Of a stretch of DNA of 64,000 nt, positions 43,834 to 54,200 are shown one piece after another. The notes below the pieces were generated by a model that saw nothing but the letters and a program-made list of their open reading frames with translations, had not been told where the DNA came from and made no database searches. Position numbers and translations under genes: made by a program. The stretch covers positions 1 through 64,000 of the forward strand of contig NZ_AQWP01000010.1 in the NCBI RefSeq assembly GCF_000375585.1, given 5' to 3'. The stretch is from Sinorhizobium meliloti 4H41. GTDB lineage: Bacteria; Pseudomonadota; Alphaproteobacteria; Rhizobiales; Rhizobiaceae. Position 1 is the first letter of the stretch, and every line of letters starts with the position of its first letter.

Positions 43834-44898
43834 TCACCCCTTTTTCGCAAGCTGCATCAGCGTGACCTGTTGCTGCAGCCGGCGTTGCGCCTGATCCACC
43901 ACGACGGCGACGATGATCACGATCCCCTTGATGACCATCTGCCAGAAGGACGAGATGCCCATCATCACGAGACCGTCGGAAAGAATGCCGATAACGAAGG
44001 CGCCGATGATGGTGCCGCCAATCGTCCCGCGGCCGCCGGACATCGACGTGCCTCCGAGAACCGCTGCGGCAATGGCATTGAGCTCGAAGGAATTGCCCGT
44101 CGCCGGGTGCGAGGCCATGAGTTCCGACGATATGACCAGTCCGACGATCGCCGCGCAGAAGCCGGAGAACATATAGACGAACATCTTCACCCGGTCGACC
44201 CGGATGCCGGACATGCGGGCGGCACGCTCGTTGCCGCCGACGGCGAAGATATGCCGGCCGATCGGCGTATACCTGGCCACGTACGCGGCCGCGAGCGCCA
44301 CGACGATGAGGATCCAGATCGAAACCGGCAGGCCGAGAAGCCGGCCGGAACCGAGGAAGGCAAAGCCCGTCGTCGCGAGTTCCGGCTTGCCGACGAGGTT
44401 GGGGAATGTCTGGCCGCCCGATGAAAGCAGGGCAAAGCCACGCGCGACATAAAGCGTGCCGAGCGTGGCGATGAAGGGTGCGACGTTGAGCTTGGTGATC
44501 AGGAGCCCGTTGACCGCGCCGATGACGATCCCGACGGCGAGCGTGATGAGGCAGACCTCGACGACGTTGAAATAGACCGTGTAGCCGAACTGCAGATCGA
44601 TGCCGTTGAGGATGAGCCCGCCGGCCACCATGCCGCAGAGCCCGACGATCGAACCGACGGAAAGATCGATGCCGCCGGTGATGATGACGAAGGTCATGCC
44701 CATGGCCAGGAAAGCGTTGAGCGCCACATGCTTCGACATCAGGATCAGATTGGCGGTCGAAAGAAAGTTCGGCGCGAACATCGAGAAGAAGGCGATAACC
44801 GCAAAGAGGGCGATGAACGTCCTGAGCTTCATCAATGTGAGCAGCACCGAGCCGCTCGTCGCGTCGGTTGCGTTGGTGGTCGTCGTTGCCGTCGTCAT
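43834..44898 (-). CDS. Apiose ABC transporter permease (RbsC-like)
   Basis: This 354-residue inner-membrane protein has about ten helices and the RbsC/AraH family pattern GGIDLSVGSIVGL and AIAAAVLGGTSMSGGRGTIGG (as adjoining motifs). Family members import monosaccharides as dimers with a single ATPase chain. The ATG shares one base with the ATPase stop (TGATG). Substrate assignment to D-apiose comes from the neighbouring apsD, apnL and apnO genes. Confidence 0.9.
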   Translation of the reverse strand: MTTATTTTNATDATSGSVLLTLMKLRTFIALFAVIAFFSMFAPNFLSTANLILMSKHVALNAFLAMGMTFVIITGGIDLSVGSIVGLCGMVAGGLILNGIDLQFGYTVYFNVVEVCLITLAVGIVIGAVNGLLITKLNVAPFIATLGTLYVARGFALLSSGGQTFPNLVGKPELATTGFAFLGSGRLLGLPVSIWILIVVALAAAYVARYTPIGRHIFAVGGNERAARMSGIRVDRVKMFVYMFSGFCAAIVGLVISSELMASHPATGNSFELNAIAAAVLGGTSMSGGRGTIGGTIIGAFVIGILSDGLVMMGISSFWQMVIKGIVIIVAVVVDQAQRRLQQQVTLMQLAKKG

Positions 44899-46448
44899 CA
44901 GGCGTGTTCCCTTGTCGTTTTATGACCCTCGGCCGAAGCCTTCACGATCATCTCTTCCGTGGCGTCCGCGCGGTCGATGACCGTGACCAGCCGTCCGTTG
45001 CTCATGACGGCGATGCGGTCGGAGAGCGCCATGACCTCTTCGAGGTCGGAGGTGGAAAAGAGGATGGCGAGCCCCTCGCCGGCAAGCCGGCGCATGGTGC
45101 GGAAGACGTCCGCTTTGGCGCCGACATCTATGCCGCGGCTGGGTTCGTCCATCAGCAGCACCTTCGGTTTGGTCATCAGGGCCTTGCCGATGACGACCTT
45201 CTGCTGGTTGCCGCCGGACATCGAGGTCACCTCGAAGTCCGGGTTGGGTGCCTTGATGGAAAGATCGCGGATGGCCGCAGCGATCGAGGCCCGCTCCCGC
45301 GCGCCGACAATATGGAAGCCGAAGCGCACGAAGCGGTCGAGGCTCGCAAGCGTCAGATTGCTGGCGATGGAAAGCGCCTGGACGAGACCCTCGCGCTGGC
45401 GATCTTCCGGAATGAGCGCCAATCCTGCGCCGATCCTGCCCGACGTGTCGCTGGCGTCGACCTCCGTCCCGCCGACGAAGATCCGCCCCGAGGAATGCGG
45501 GTGCTGACCCATGACGCATTCGAAGAACTCGCTGCGGCCGGCCCCCATCAGCCCGTAGATACCCAACACCTCGCCCGCACGTACCGAGATCGAGACATGG
45601 CCGACCGCGAGCCCGCCGGTCCGGCGCGGCAGGCAGATCTCCTCGGCACGGAACGCCTCCTCCCCGAGGCGGTGGTCGACCGATTTGGCGAAGTCCTTCG
45701 CGTCCGAGCCGATCATCGACCGGACGATCCATCTGGTGTCGATGTCCTTGACCATGGCGTGGCCGGTGATCTGTCCATCCCTGAGCACGGTGATGTAGTC
45801 GCCGATCCGCATCAGCTCTTCGAGCCGGTGAGAAATGTAGACGATCGCCACCCCTTGCGCCTTCAGCTCGCGGATGACCTTGAAAAGGACATCCACCTCC
45901 GCCGCCGAAAGGGCCGACGTCGGTTCGTCGAGAATAAGGATGCGGGTATCGAGCGAGATCGCCTTGGCGATCTCCACCAGCTGCTGCTGCCCGATCGGCA
46001 GGTCTTCGACGAGCGTCTCGGCATCGATCCCGGCATCGAGCCTGTCGAGGAACCCGGTGGCCCTCTCGACCTGCGCGCGATGATCGATGCCGCGAATGCC
46101 CCGGTTCAGCTCACGGGTCGCGAAGATGTTCTCGGCAACCGAGAGGTTGCCGAACAGGTTGAGTTCCTGAAAGACCATGCCGATGCCGTGGCGCTGCGCG
46201 TCGGCGGGCGAATGGAATTCCACCGCCTGGCCGTCGAGCAGGATGCGGCCGAGCGAGGGCTTCTCGACGCCGGCGATGATCCGCATCAGGGTCGACTTGC
46301 CGGCACCGTTTTCGCCGACGAGCACGTTCACGGCGCCGCGCCGGAGCGAAAGGTTCGCATGGCGCACCGCAACGATGCCCGAATAGACCTTCGTCACGTC
46401 TTCGAGGCGCAGGACGCAATTGTCGTCGTCAGCTGGGTGCATGATCAT
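44898..46448 (-). CDS. Apiose ABC transporter ATPase (RbsA-like, two domains)
   Basis: This 516-residue protein contains two ATPase domains, as in RbsA/XylG/AraG. The first has GENGAGKST, IGQQQLVEIAKA and LILDEPTSAL. The second has a degenerate Walker A, GLMGAGRSE, with SGGNQQKVVIGKAL and LLMDEPSRGIDVGAK; degeneracy there is normal for this family. The ATG at 46446-46448 overlaps the preceding stop as ATGA; an ATG six bases later has a better distance to GGTGGG. It drives uptake through the RbsC-like permease. Confidence 0.92.
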   Translation of the reverse strand: MIMHPADDDNCVLRLEDVTKVYSGIVAVRHANLSLRRGAVNVLVGENGAGKSTLMRIIAGVEKPSLGRILLDGQAVEFHSPADAQRHGIGMVFQELNLFGNLSVAENIFATRELNRGIRGIDHRAQVERATGFLDRLDAGIDAETLVEDLPIGQQQLVEIAKAISLDTRILILDEPTSALSAAEVDVLFKVIRELKAQGVAIVYISHRLEELMRIGDYITVLRDGQITGHAMVKDIDTRWIVRSMIGSDAKDFAKSVDHRLGEEAFRAEEICLPRRTGGLAVGHVSISVRAGEVLGIYGLMGAGRSEFFECVMGQHPHSSGRIFVGGTEVDASDTSGRIGAGLALIPEDRQREGLVQALSIASNLTLASLDRFVRFGFHIVGARERASIAAAIRDLSIKAPNPDFEVTSMSGGNQQKVVIGKALMTKPKVLLMDEPSRGIDVGAKADVFRTMRRLAGEGLAILFSTSDLEEVMALSDRIAVMSNGRLVTVIDRADATEEMIVKASAEGHKTTREHA

Positions 46449-47089
46449 CCGCCCACCGTCAGCTGAGCCGGAACGAACAGCGGCAATTGGCCCTTGGCGG
46501 GCAGCGGATAGGCGCCGACAGCGTCGAGTTTCTTGCCGACAAGTCCGTCGCGGGACAGCTTTTCCAGCACCAGTCCGTTGACATGCGTGTTGAAGGCCTT
46601 GCCGAACTGCGCCCACTCGATCTGGTTCTTGAATTCGTTGAAGTTGACGAAGTCGAGACTGTCGCGGATCGCCGTGCCGCGGATCGCCGGGCCGATCTGC
46701 ACGCGTGCGTCCGCCTTGCCGTCGCCGTTCGCATCGACTTCCACATAGGCCGAACGCGACTTCGTCTCGGCCTTGACGATGGTGCCGGAGAGACGCGCCG
46801 CCAAAGTCCAGGGGGCACTTCCCTGCTTTTCCTTGTGGCCGTATTTGGCACCCGCCGCCTGCGGATCGCTCTCGGCGAGAGCTGTCACTTCGACGAACGG
46901 ACCGGCCTTTCTGTCGAGATAGGGAAGCACTTTGGCGTCCCAGATCTCGGCGACCATGCGATTGGGATTGAAGCCGCCGGAGGCAGCCTCGGCGGCCTCT
47001 TCGGCAGTCGGCGTCTTGATGATCTTGCAGCCCGAGAGTGCCAACACGCCCGCAACCACAAATGCGGACGCGACCTTAAACTTCGGCAT
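46445..47089 (-). CDS. DUF2291 periplasmic lipoprotein of the sugar ABC operon
   Basis: This 214-residue protein has a lipoprotein signal with the lipobox LALSGC, so it should be anchored in a membrane facing the periplasm. It matches DUF2291, a family found almost only beside ribose/xylose-type ABC transporters; its role is unknown, perhaps assisting the binding protein. A segment VEVDANGDGKADARVQIGP resembles an EF-hand-like or OB-fold strand but is not diagnostic. It is coupled to the ATPase gene by a four-base overlap. Confidence 0.82.
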   Translation of the reverse strand: MPKFKVASAFVVAGVLALSGCKIIKTPTAEEAAEAASGGFNPNRMVAEIWDAKVLPYLDRKAGPFVEVTALAESDPQAAGAKYGHKEKQGSAPWTLAARLSGTIVKAETKSRSAYVEVDANGDGKADARVQIGPAIRGTAIRDSLDFVNFNEFKNQIEWAQFGKAFNTHVNGLVLEKLSRDGLVGKKLDAVGAYPLPAKGQLPLFVPAQLTVGG

Positions 47090-47141
47090 CGAAATTCACT
47101 CCATGACAGGACAGGCGCGCAGCGTATCGGCCGCGTGCCCA

Positions 47142-47189
47142 GCGCATCGCCCCGAAAAGCGAAGCCGATTTTCGGAAAGCACGGTGCGC
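47142..47189. repeat. Rhizobial palindromic intergenic repeat
   Basis: GCGCA at 47142 and TGCGC ending at 47189 enclose an inner inverted repeat, CCGAAAAGCGAAGCCGATTTTCGG, split here as CCGAAAAGCG and CGATTTTCGG. This is a common form of palindromic repeat in rhizobial intergenic DNA. It lies in the 165-bp gap between the binding-protein gene and the DUF2291 gene and would form a stem-loop in the mRNA. Confidence 0.65.
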
Positions 47190-47254
47190 AGATTCAAAGG
47201 CTTAGCGGGTGCGGACGATTTTTGCCCGCTCCCGCTCCACCCCCCTGGAACCGA

Positions 47255-48265
<1,011 letters not shown>

Positions 48266-49093
48266 TCAGGTGATGCGGCGGATGCTGTCGGCGATCTCCT
48301 GCGGCTCGAAGACGCGTTTCCAGTCCTCGCGCATGAGCATCGGCTTGCCGAATTCGATGGCCTTGTTGCAGGCGTCGGAGAAAACGCCGGGCGTCTCTTC
48401 GAAGATCACGGCGCCGAGCACGTTCATGTGGCCGAGCAGGAAGTCGCGCGCGGCCTCTTTCGGGACGCCACGCTTGACGCACTCCTCCATCGCCTCACGC
48501 ATGACGACCAGCAGCGAGGCGCAGACCGTTTCGGAGAGGCCCGGCTCCAGCAGCGCAATCTGTTCGACCGTCACCCGGTGCGAGCGCATTACCGGCGCCC
48601 AGATGACCTTTGCGATCTCCTCGCCGAGCGCATAGGCCTCTTCCGGCCCCTGCATCAGTGCGGAGACGATGTGCTGCTTGGCGGCGACTCCGCCGAAGAA
48701 GTCGCGCTTGGCCGCCGGGTCCGTCTCGTCGTTGAAGATCGGCGGGTGGCAGGGATGGGTAACGAAATAGGTAAGATCGCCGCGCTCCGGCAGATGACCG
48801 GCATAGGGTGCCGCCGCATCGAGGACGATGACCATCGTGCCGGGCTTCAGCCTATTCACAATCGCGGAAGCAACCTTGCCGATCGCCGTATCCGGCACCG
48901 CCAGAATGACCACCTCGGCACCGTCCAGCGCCTCATCGGCAGCGACGGCCTGAAGCCCGAGCTCGTCAGCCAGCCGCGCCTTGCCCGCCTCGCTCACTTC
49001 AACATGGCGCACGTCGAAACGCGAGCCTTTGAGGTTCTTGGCCAGGCGGCAGCCCATCTTCCCGCCGGCGCCAAACAGGGCAATCGATGTCAT
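48266..49093 (-). CDS. apnO: D-apionate oxidoisomerase
   Basis: This 275-residue protein has an N-terminal Rossmann domain (LFGAGGKMGCRLAKNL) and a helical 6-phosphogluconate-dehydrogenase-like C-terminal domain, ending IADSIRRIT. Family and context match ApnO, the NAD-dependent enzyme that oxidises D-apionate and moves a hydroxymethyl group to give 3-oxo-isoapionate. It is the first gene of the apiose operon. GAGGAG precedes the ATG at 49093. The upstream region carries the 16-bp operator shared with oiaX. The longer open frame reaching 49480 is excluded because it runs through the promoter and into the divergent gene. Confidence 0.84.
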   Translation of the reverse strand: MTSIALFGAGGKMGCRLAKNLKGSRFDVRHVEVSEAGKARLADELGLQAVAADEALDGAEVVILAVPDTAIGKVASAIVNRLKPGTMVIVLDAAAPYAGHLPERGDLTYFVTHPCHPPIFNDETDPAAKRDFFGGVAAKQHIVSALMQGPEEAYALGEEIAKVIWAPVMRSHRVTVEQIALLEPGLSETVCASLLVVMREAMEECVKRGVPKEAARDFLLGHMNVLGAVIFEETPGVFSDACNKAIEFGKPMLMREDWKRVFEPQEIADSIRRIT

Positions 49094-49131
49094 TCGCAAC
49101 TCCTCAGCTATCTCGACGATCCGAATAGCCG

Positions 49132-49147
49132 AACTGGTATAATGAGT
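49132..49147. promoter_or_regulatory. Shared 16-bp operator upstream of apnO
   Basis: AACTGGTATAATGAGT is identical over all 16 bases to the site at 10265-10280 upstream of oiaX. It lies 39-54 bases before the apnO start codon. On the minus strand TTGACT (49149-49154) and TATTCG (17 bp further) could be the apnO -35 and -10 boxes, with the operator between them, which is where a repressor would act. Confidence 0.75.
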
Positions 49148-49190
49148 CAATGAGCATATCAGCAGCCGATAGCCGCAAAGTAGCCAGCGG

Positions 49191-49241
49191 TTGACAAGTA
49201 ACGGTGTTCGGATTATCACTGACGAAATTCGAAATTCGTCA
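49191..49241 (+). promoter_or_regulatory. tetR promoter and TetR-type operator
   Basis: TTGACA (49191-49196) and TATCAC (49214-49219) are spaced by 17 bp. Directly after them, at 49220-49241, TGACGAA-A-TTCGAA-A-TTCGTCA is an inverted repeat with only two mismatched positions. The site overlaps the expected transcription start and ends 19 bases before the ATG of the TetR gene, so autorepression is likely. Confidence 0.75.
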
Positions 49242-49260
49242 CTCATCAGCAGGAGACAGG

Positions 49261-49869
49261 ATGAGCGATCTCGCAGACAACGCCGCCGACGCAGCCCGCC
49301 AGGAAAACGTGACGCGTATTCTTGAAGCCGCGGAGCGGCTGTTTCGCCATTACGGCTATGCCAAGACAAACGTAGCCGATATCGCGCGCGAGCTCGATAT
49401 GTCGCCGGCCAACATCTACCGTTTCTTCGCGTCGAAGACGGAAATTCATCAGGCGCTTTGCTCGCGCATGCTCGGGACAAGCTACCAGCAGGCGCTGGAA
49501 ATCGCGCGTCTGCCGCTCAGCGCTTCGGAGCGGCTGAGGCGCTACGGGCTGGGGCAGCACAAGCTCACCGTCGAGACAATGCTCGACGAACAGAAAGTCC
49601 ATGAAATGGTCGTCGTGGCGATCGAGCGCGACTGGCACGTGATCGAGAAACATATCGGCCGTCTGGACGAGCTCCTCGCAGCTATTATCCGCGAGGGGAT
49701 CGAAGCCGGAGAGTTCGCCGAACAGGACCCCGCTATCGCCGCCAGATGCTTCGGCGCCAGTCTCGTCACCCTTTGCCATCCGCAGATCGTCGCCCAGTGT
49801 CTCGCCAAGGAAAACCGCGCGACACCCGAGGAGCTCATCGAGTTCGCGATCCGGGCGCTGAAAAAATAA
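49261..49869 (+). CDS. TetR/AcrR family regulator of the RND pump
   Basis: This 202-residue repressor has an N-terminal helix-turn-helix (AAERLFRHYGYAKTNVADIA, then MSPANIYRFFASKTEI) and a TetR C-terminal domain. AGGAGA lies before the ATG at 49261; an earlier GTG at 49204 would lie inside the promoter. It precedes the membrane-fusion and RND genes by 90 bases in the same direction and very likely represses all three through the site at 49220-49241. The inducer is unknown. Confidence 0.88.
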   Translation: MSDLADNAADAARQENVTRILEAAERLFRHYGYAKTNVADIARELDMSPANIYRFFASKTEIHQALCSRMLGTSYQQALEIARLPLSASERLRRYGLGQHKLTVETMLDEQKVHEMVVVAIERDWHVIEKHIGRLDELLAAIIREGIEAGEFAEQDPAIAARCFGASLVTLCHPQIVAQCLAKENRATPEELIEFAIRALKK

Positions 49870-49959
49870 GGCTTGCCGCTGCAAGACGGAGCGGTTTCGG
49901 GGCGAAGCCATGCACAAAAACGCCGCGCCGCCGCAGAGCGGCCAAGGAGAGTAAGAGCG

Positions 49960-51114
49960 ATGTTTTCAGGAAGCGCCCTCAACCGACCGTTCGCCGCCCG
50001 TCTCCTCACCGCGATTCTGCTCGGTGCCGTTCTCTCCGGCTGCTCGGAGGAGAAAGTCGAGACGAAGGAGACCATACGCCCGGTCAAGGTCGTGGAGATT
50101 GCTCCGGCCGGCCAGCCGCGGGAGCTTCACTATTCCGGCTCGGTCAGAGCGCGCACGGAGATGAACCTCGGTTTCCGCGTCGGCGGCAAGATCACCGAAC
50201 GGCTCGTCAATATCGGCGACCGGGTCAAGCCGGGTGACATTCTCGCCCGTATCGACGCCACCGACTATCGGCTTGCGGTCACGAGCGCAGAGGCAGACCT
50301 GCTTGCCGCCGAAAAGCAGGTCCGGACGACAGCGCTTGCGAAACTCCGGGCCGAACAGCTCTTCAGCAAATCGTTTTCCTCCCAGGCTCAACTCGATCAG
50401 GCGACCCTTCTTTACGATCAGGCGGTCTCGACGCGAGACGCCGCGGCTTCGTCGCTGAGCCAGGCGAAGAACCAGGTAAACTATACGGACCTCAAGGCCG
50501 ACCAGAACGGCATCGTCACGATCGTAAACGCCGATATAGGCCAGGTCGTCGGCACCGGAACGCCCGTCGTGACCGTTGCGGTCGACGGCGAGAAGGAAGT
50601 CGAAATCGCAGTGCCGGAAACGGACATTGCCGAATTCAAGCCCGGCAAACCGGTCGGGGTGCGCTTCTGGTCGGACGACATGCTTGTGCTCGACGGACAT
50701 GTGCGCGAAGTCTCCGGCAGTGCCGATCCGCGCTCGCGCACCTTTTCCGTACGCGTCAGCCTGCCGAACGACGGGCGCGTGCTTCTCGGCATGACGGCGA
50801 CGGTCGAGGCGGCTGCGGAAAGCTCGGCGCCGCTCGTTTCCATCCCCCTGAGCGCGCTGTCGAAGAAGGACGGCCAGAATATCGTCTGGATCGTTGATCG
50901 TGACTTCTCGACCGTCCATGCGCGCCCGATCAAGCTCGCCGATTTCGCCGATAACGGCGTGCGGGTCGCCGAAGGCCTCGGCGCCGGCGACCTCGTCGTT
51001 GCCGCAGGCACACAGTTCATGGCCGAGGATCTGAAGGTGAGACTTCAGGCGGGCGAACAGCAATCGGCCGAGCAGCAGTCCGCCCGAGCCGAAACGCCCG
51101 AAATTCTCCGTTAG
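49960..51114 (+). CDS. RND efflux periplasmic adaptor, lipoprotein
   Basis: This 384-residue membrane-fusion protein has a lipoprotein signal ending LSGC (Cys about residue 28), so it should be lipid-anchored to the inner membrane. The order is lipoyl half (RVGGKITERLVNIGDRVKPGD), coiled-coil hairpin, second lipoyl half (DQNGIVTIVNADIGQVVGTG), beta-barrel and membrane-proximal domain, as in AcrA. AAGGAG precedes the ATG. It pairs with the RND pump that starts 114 bases downstream, after a RIME-like repeat. Confidence 0.9.
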   Translation: MFSGSALNRPFAARLLTAILLGAVLSGCSEEKVETKETIRPVKVVEIAPAGQPRELHYSGSVRARTEMNLGFRVGGKITERLVNIGDRVKPGDILARIDATDYRLAVTSAEADLLAAEKQVRTTALAKLRAEQLFSKSFSSQAQLDQATLLYDQAVSTRDAAASSLSQAKNQVNYTDLKADQNGIVTIVNADIGQVVGTGTPVVTVAVDGEKEVEIAVPETDIAEFKPGKPVGVRFWSDDMLVLDGHVREVSGSADPRSRTFSVRVSLPNDGRVLLGMTATVEAAAESSAPLVSIPLSALSKKDGQNIVWIVDRDFSTVHARPIKLADFADNGVRVAEGLGAGDLVVAAGTQFMAEDLKVRLQAGEQQSAEQQSARAETPEILR

Positions 51115-51152
51115 AGCTCGCAGCAAAGTAGCGCTCTGACCCTTTGAACTAT

Positions 51153-51195
51153 GCACTTCCCACGGGAAACCGGTTTCGACTTTTCCTGGAAGTGC
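51153..51195. repeat. RIME-like repeat between adaptor and RND genes
   Basis: GCACTTCC at the left and GGAAGTGC at the right enclose CACGGGAAACCG and TTTTCCT, a diverged single copy of the element found in triplicate at 24963-25126. It lies within an operon, in the gap between the adaptor and pump genes, where its stem-loop may influence expression of the second gene. Confidence 0.7.
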
Positions 51196-51228
51196 TTCAA
51201 CCTCCACCGGTAGAACGGGACGACGGCC

Positions 51229-54200
51229 ATGTACGCCTCCACCGAGGACAAGAAACCGTTCAATCTTTCGCGCTGGGCGATCGGGCATCCGAGCATCGCG
51301 CGCTTCCTGCTGGCGCTGATCATCATCACCGGCGGGCTTGGGCTCCTGCGCATGGGGCAACGCGAGGATCCGGAATTCACGTTCCGCGTCATGGTGGTGC
51401 AAGCCGTATGGCCGGGAGCTTCCATCCAGGAAATGGAAGATCAGGTGGTCAACAAGATCGAGCGCAAGCTGCAGGAAACGCCGCATCTCGATTTCGTCCG
51501 TTCCTATACGCGCGCCGGCAGCGCCATCATCACAGTCCAGATCGAGGGCGACACCGACGCAGACGAGGTCGCCGACGCCTTCTACCAGGTGCGCAAGAAG
51601 GTGGGCGACATCGCCGACGAGCTGCCCGAGGGCGTGCTCGGCCCCTATTTCAACGATGAGTTCGGCGACACCTTTATCACCCTGCATTCGATCAGCGGCG
51701 ACGGCTTCAGCTATCCCGAACTGAAGCGCTTCGCGATCGAGGGGCGCGACATGCTGCTGACGACGCCAGGCGTCGAGAAGGTCGTGATCCTCGGGGACCA
51801 GCCCGAGAAAATCTATATAGACCTCTCCTCCAAGGTTCTCGCGGAGCGCGGCCTGACGTTCAACGACCTGCGCAATGCGATCGCCGGTCAGAACAATGTC
51901 GATCATGCCGGCTCTGTCGACACCGGTACGCGCTCGGTGCGCATCTCGGTCGAAGGAGACGTCACCAAGGTCGAGGACATCCGTGAACTGCGGCTGAGGG
52001 CGGGAAACCGGACCATCCGGCTCGGCGACATCGCGACCGTGACCTCCGGGCTGGAAGATCCCTATGCACGGAAATTCCGATTCAACGGCCACGACAGCGT
52101 CCAGATCGGCGTCGTCATGGCAAAGGGCTTCAACGTCACGGACGTGGGCAAGGCAGTGGAAGCGACCTACGATCGCTTTGAGTCCGCCCTGCCCTATGGC
52201 GTGTCGGTCGATCAGGTCTCCAATCAGCCGGAAGTCGTCACCGAAGCGATAGCCGAGTTCAGCCACGCGCTCATCGAAGCGCTGATCATTGTCCTCGTCG
52301 TCTCCTTCCTGTCGATCGGCTGGCGCTCTGGTCTCGTGATCGCGATTGCCATTCCGCTCGTACTCGCGGCCACCTTTGCGATCATGTACGAGCTGGGCAT
52401 CGACCTTCAGCGCATCTCGCTCGGGGCGCTGATCATCGCTCTCGGCCTGCTCGTCGACGACGCGATGATCGTGGTCGAGATGATGGAGCGAAAACTCGAA
52501 GAGGGGCTGGAAAAGATCGACGCGGCGAGCTTCGCCTATTCCTCGACCGCTTTTCCCATGCTGACCGGCACTCTGATCACCACCGCCGGCTTTATCCCCG
52601 TCGGCTTCGCGGAATCGACCGCCGGCGAATATGTGCGCTCGCTCTTCTACGTCGTCGGCATCGCGCTCGTGGTCTCCTGGTTCGTGGCTGTCTATTTCAC
52701 GCCCTGGCTCGGCTATATGATCCTGAAGCAGCGCCACCACGCCGGCACCCATCACGACGTCTTCGATACGCGCTTCTATCGCCGCCTGAGGGCGACCGTC
52801 GGCTGGGCAGTGCGCCATCGCGTCGTCGTGCTCCTGACGACGCTTGCCATCTTCGTGACGAGCCTTTGGGCATTTCAGTTCATTCCGAAGAATTTCTTCC
52901 CGCAGTCCTCGCGCCCGGAAATTCTGGTCGATCTCTGGCTGCCGGAGGGAACGAGCATCAAGGAGGTCGAAAAGCAGGCCAAGGCGCTCGAGGAGCGGAT
53001 GATGGACGATGAGGACAAGCGCTTCATCGCCACCTATATCGGCGAAGGCGCGCCGCGCTTCTTCCTGCCGCTCGACCAGCAGCTTCGCAATCCGAACTTC
53101 GCGCAGCTCCTCGTCATGGCAAAGGACGAGGCGGCCCGCGAGCGGCTGATCGTCAAGCTGCGCACGATACTCGCCGAGGATTTCCCCTCCATCCGCACCA
53201 AGGTCGACCGGTTGTTCCTGGGACCGCCGACCGGATGGCCCGTGCAGATGCGGGTGATGGGCCCCGACCGCAAGGAAGTGCGTCGCATCGCCGACCAGGT
53301 GAAGACGAAATTTCAGGAAAACCCGCTACTCGGCGCCATTCATGACGACTGGCTCGAACCTGTGCCGGCGATGAAGCTGGTGATCGACCAGGACCGCGCC
53401 CGCGCCCTCGGCATCACGTCGCAGCGCATCCGCCAGATGTTGCAGGCGGCAATGTCCGGCGTCCCGCTCGACAGCTTCCGCGACGGCGAGGAAACGGTCT
53501 CCATCGTGGCGCGGGAACCCGGCGGCAATCGCCACCTGCTCTCTGCCGTCCAGTCGGTCTATGTACCCACCGATTTCGGCGGCTTCGTCCCGGTCTCGCA
53601 GATTGCCAAGGTCGTTCCCGTCATGGAACAGGGTATCGAGTGGCGGCGCGACCGGCTGCCCACGATCACCGTGCGCGGAACGCTGCCTGACGGCGTGCAG
53701 CCGAACGACGTGGCGATGCAGCTCTTCGACGAGCTCAAGGGACTGAGGGAGGGCCTTGCGCCCGGCTACAAGGTGGAGATCCAGGGCGGCGCCGAAGACA
53801 GCGCCGAGAGCCAGGCCTCGATCGCCGCCAAGGCGCCGATCATGCTGGTGGTGATCGTCATCCTCCTGATGGTGCAACTTCAGCATTTCGGCAAGGCGAT
53901 GCTGGTGCTCGCAACCGGTCCGCTCGGAATCATCGGTGCTGCGGCGGCCCTGCTTATCAGCGGAGCACCCTTCGGCTTCGTCGCCATCCTGGGGGTCATC
54001 GCGCTGCTCGGCATCATCATCCGCAACTCGATCATTCTGGTCGACCAGATCGACCAGGACATAGGGGGCGGGATGGAACGTTCCGAGGCGATCGTCGGCG
54101 CGGCGGTGCGCCGCTTCCGACCGATCATGCTGACGGCGCTCACCGCGGTGCTGGCATTGATCCCGATCTCCCGCGGCGTCTTCTGGGGACCGCTGGCTTA

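Noticed and set aside
49966-52818. A 950-codon open frame on the minus strand
   Set aside because: It is antisense to the adaptor and RND genes, has no ribosome site or family similarity, and such long shadow frames are expected opposite high-GC genes.
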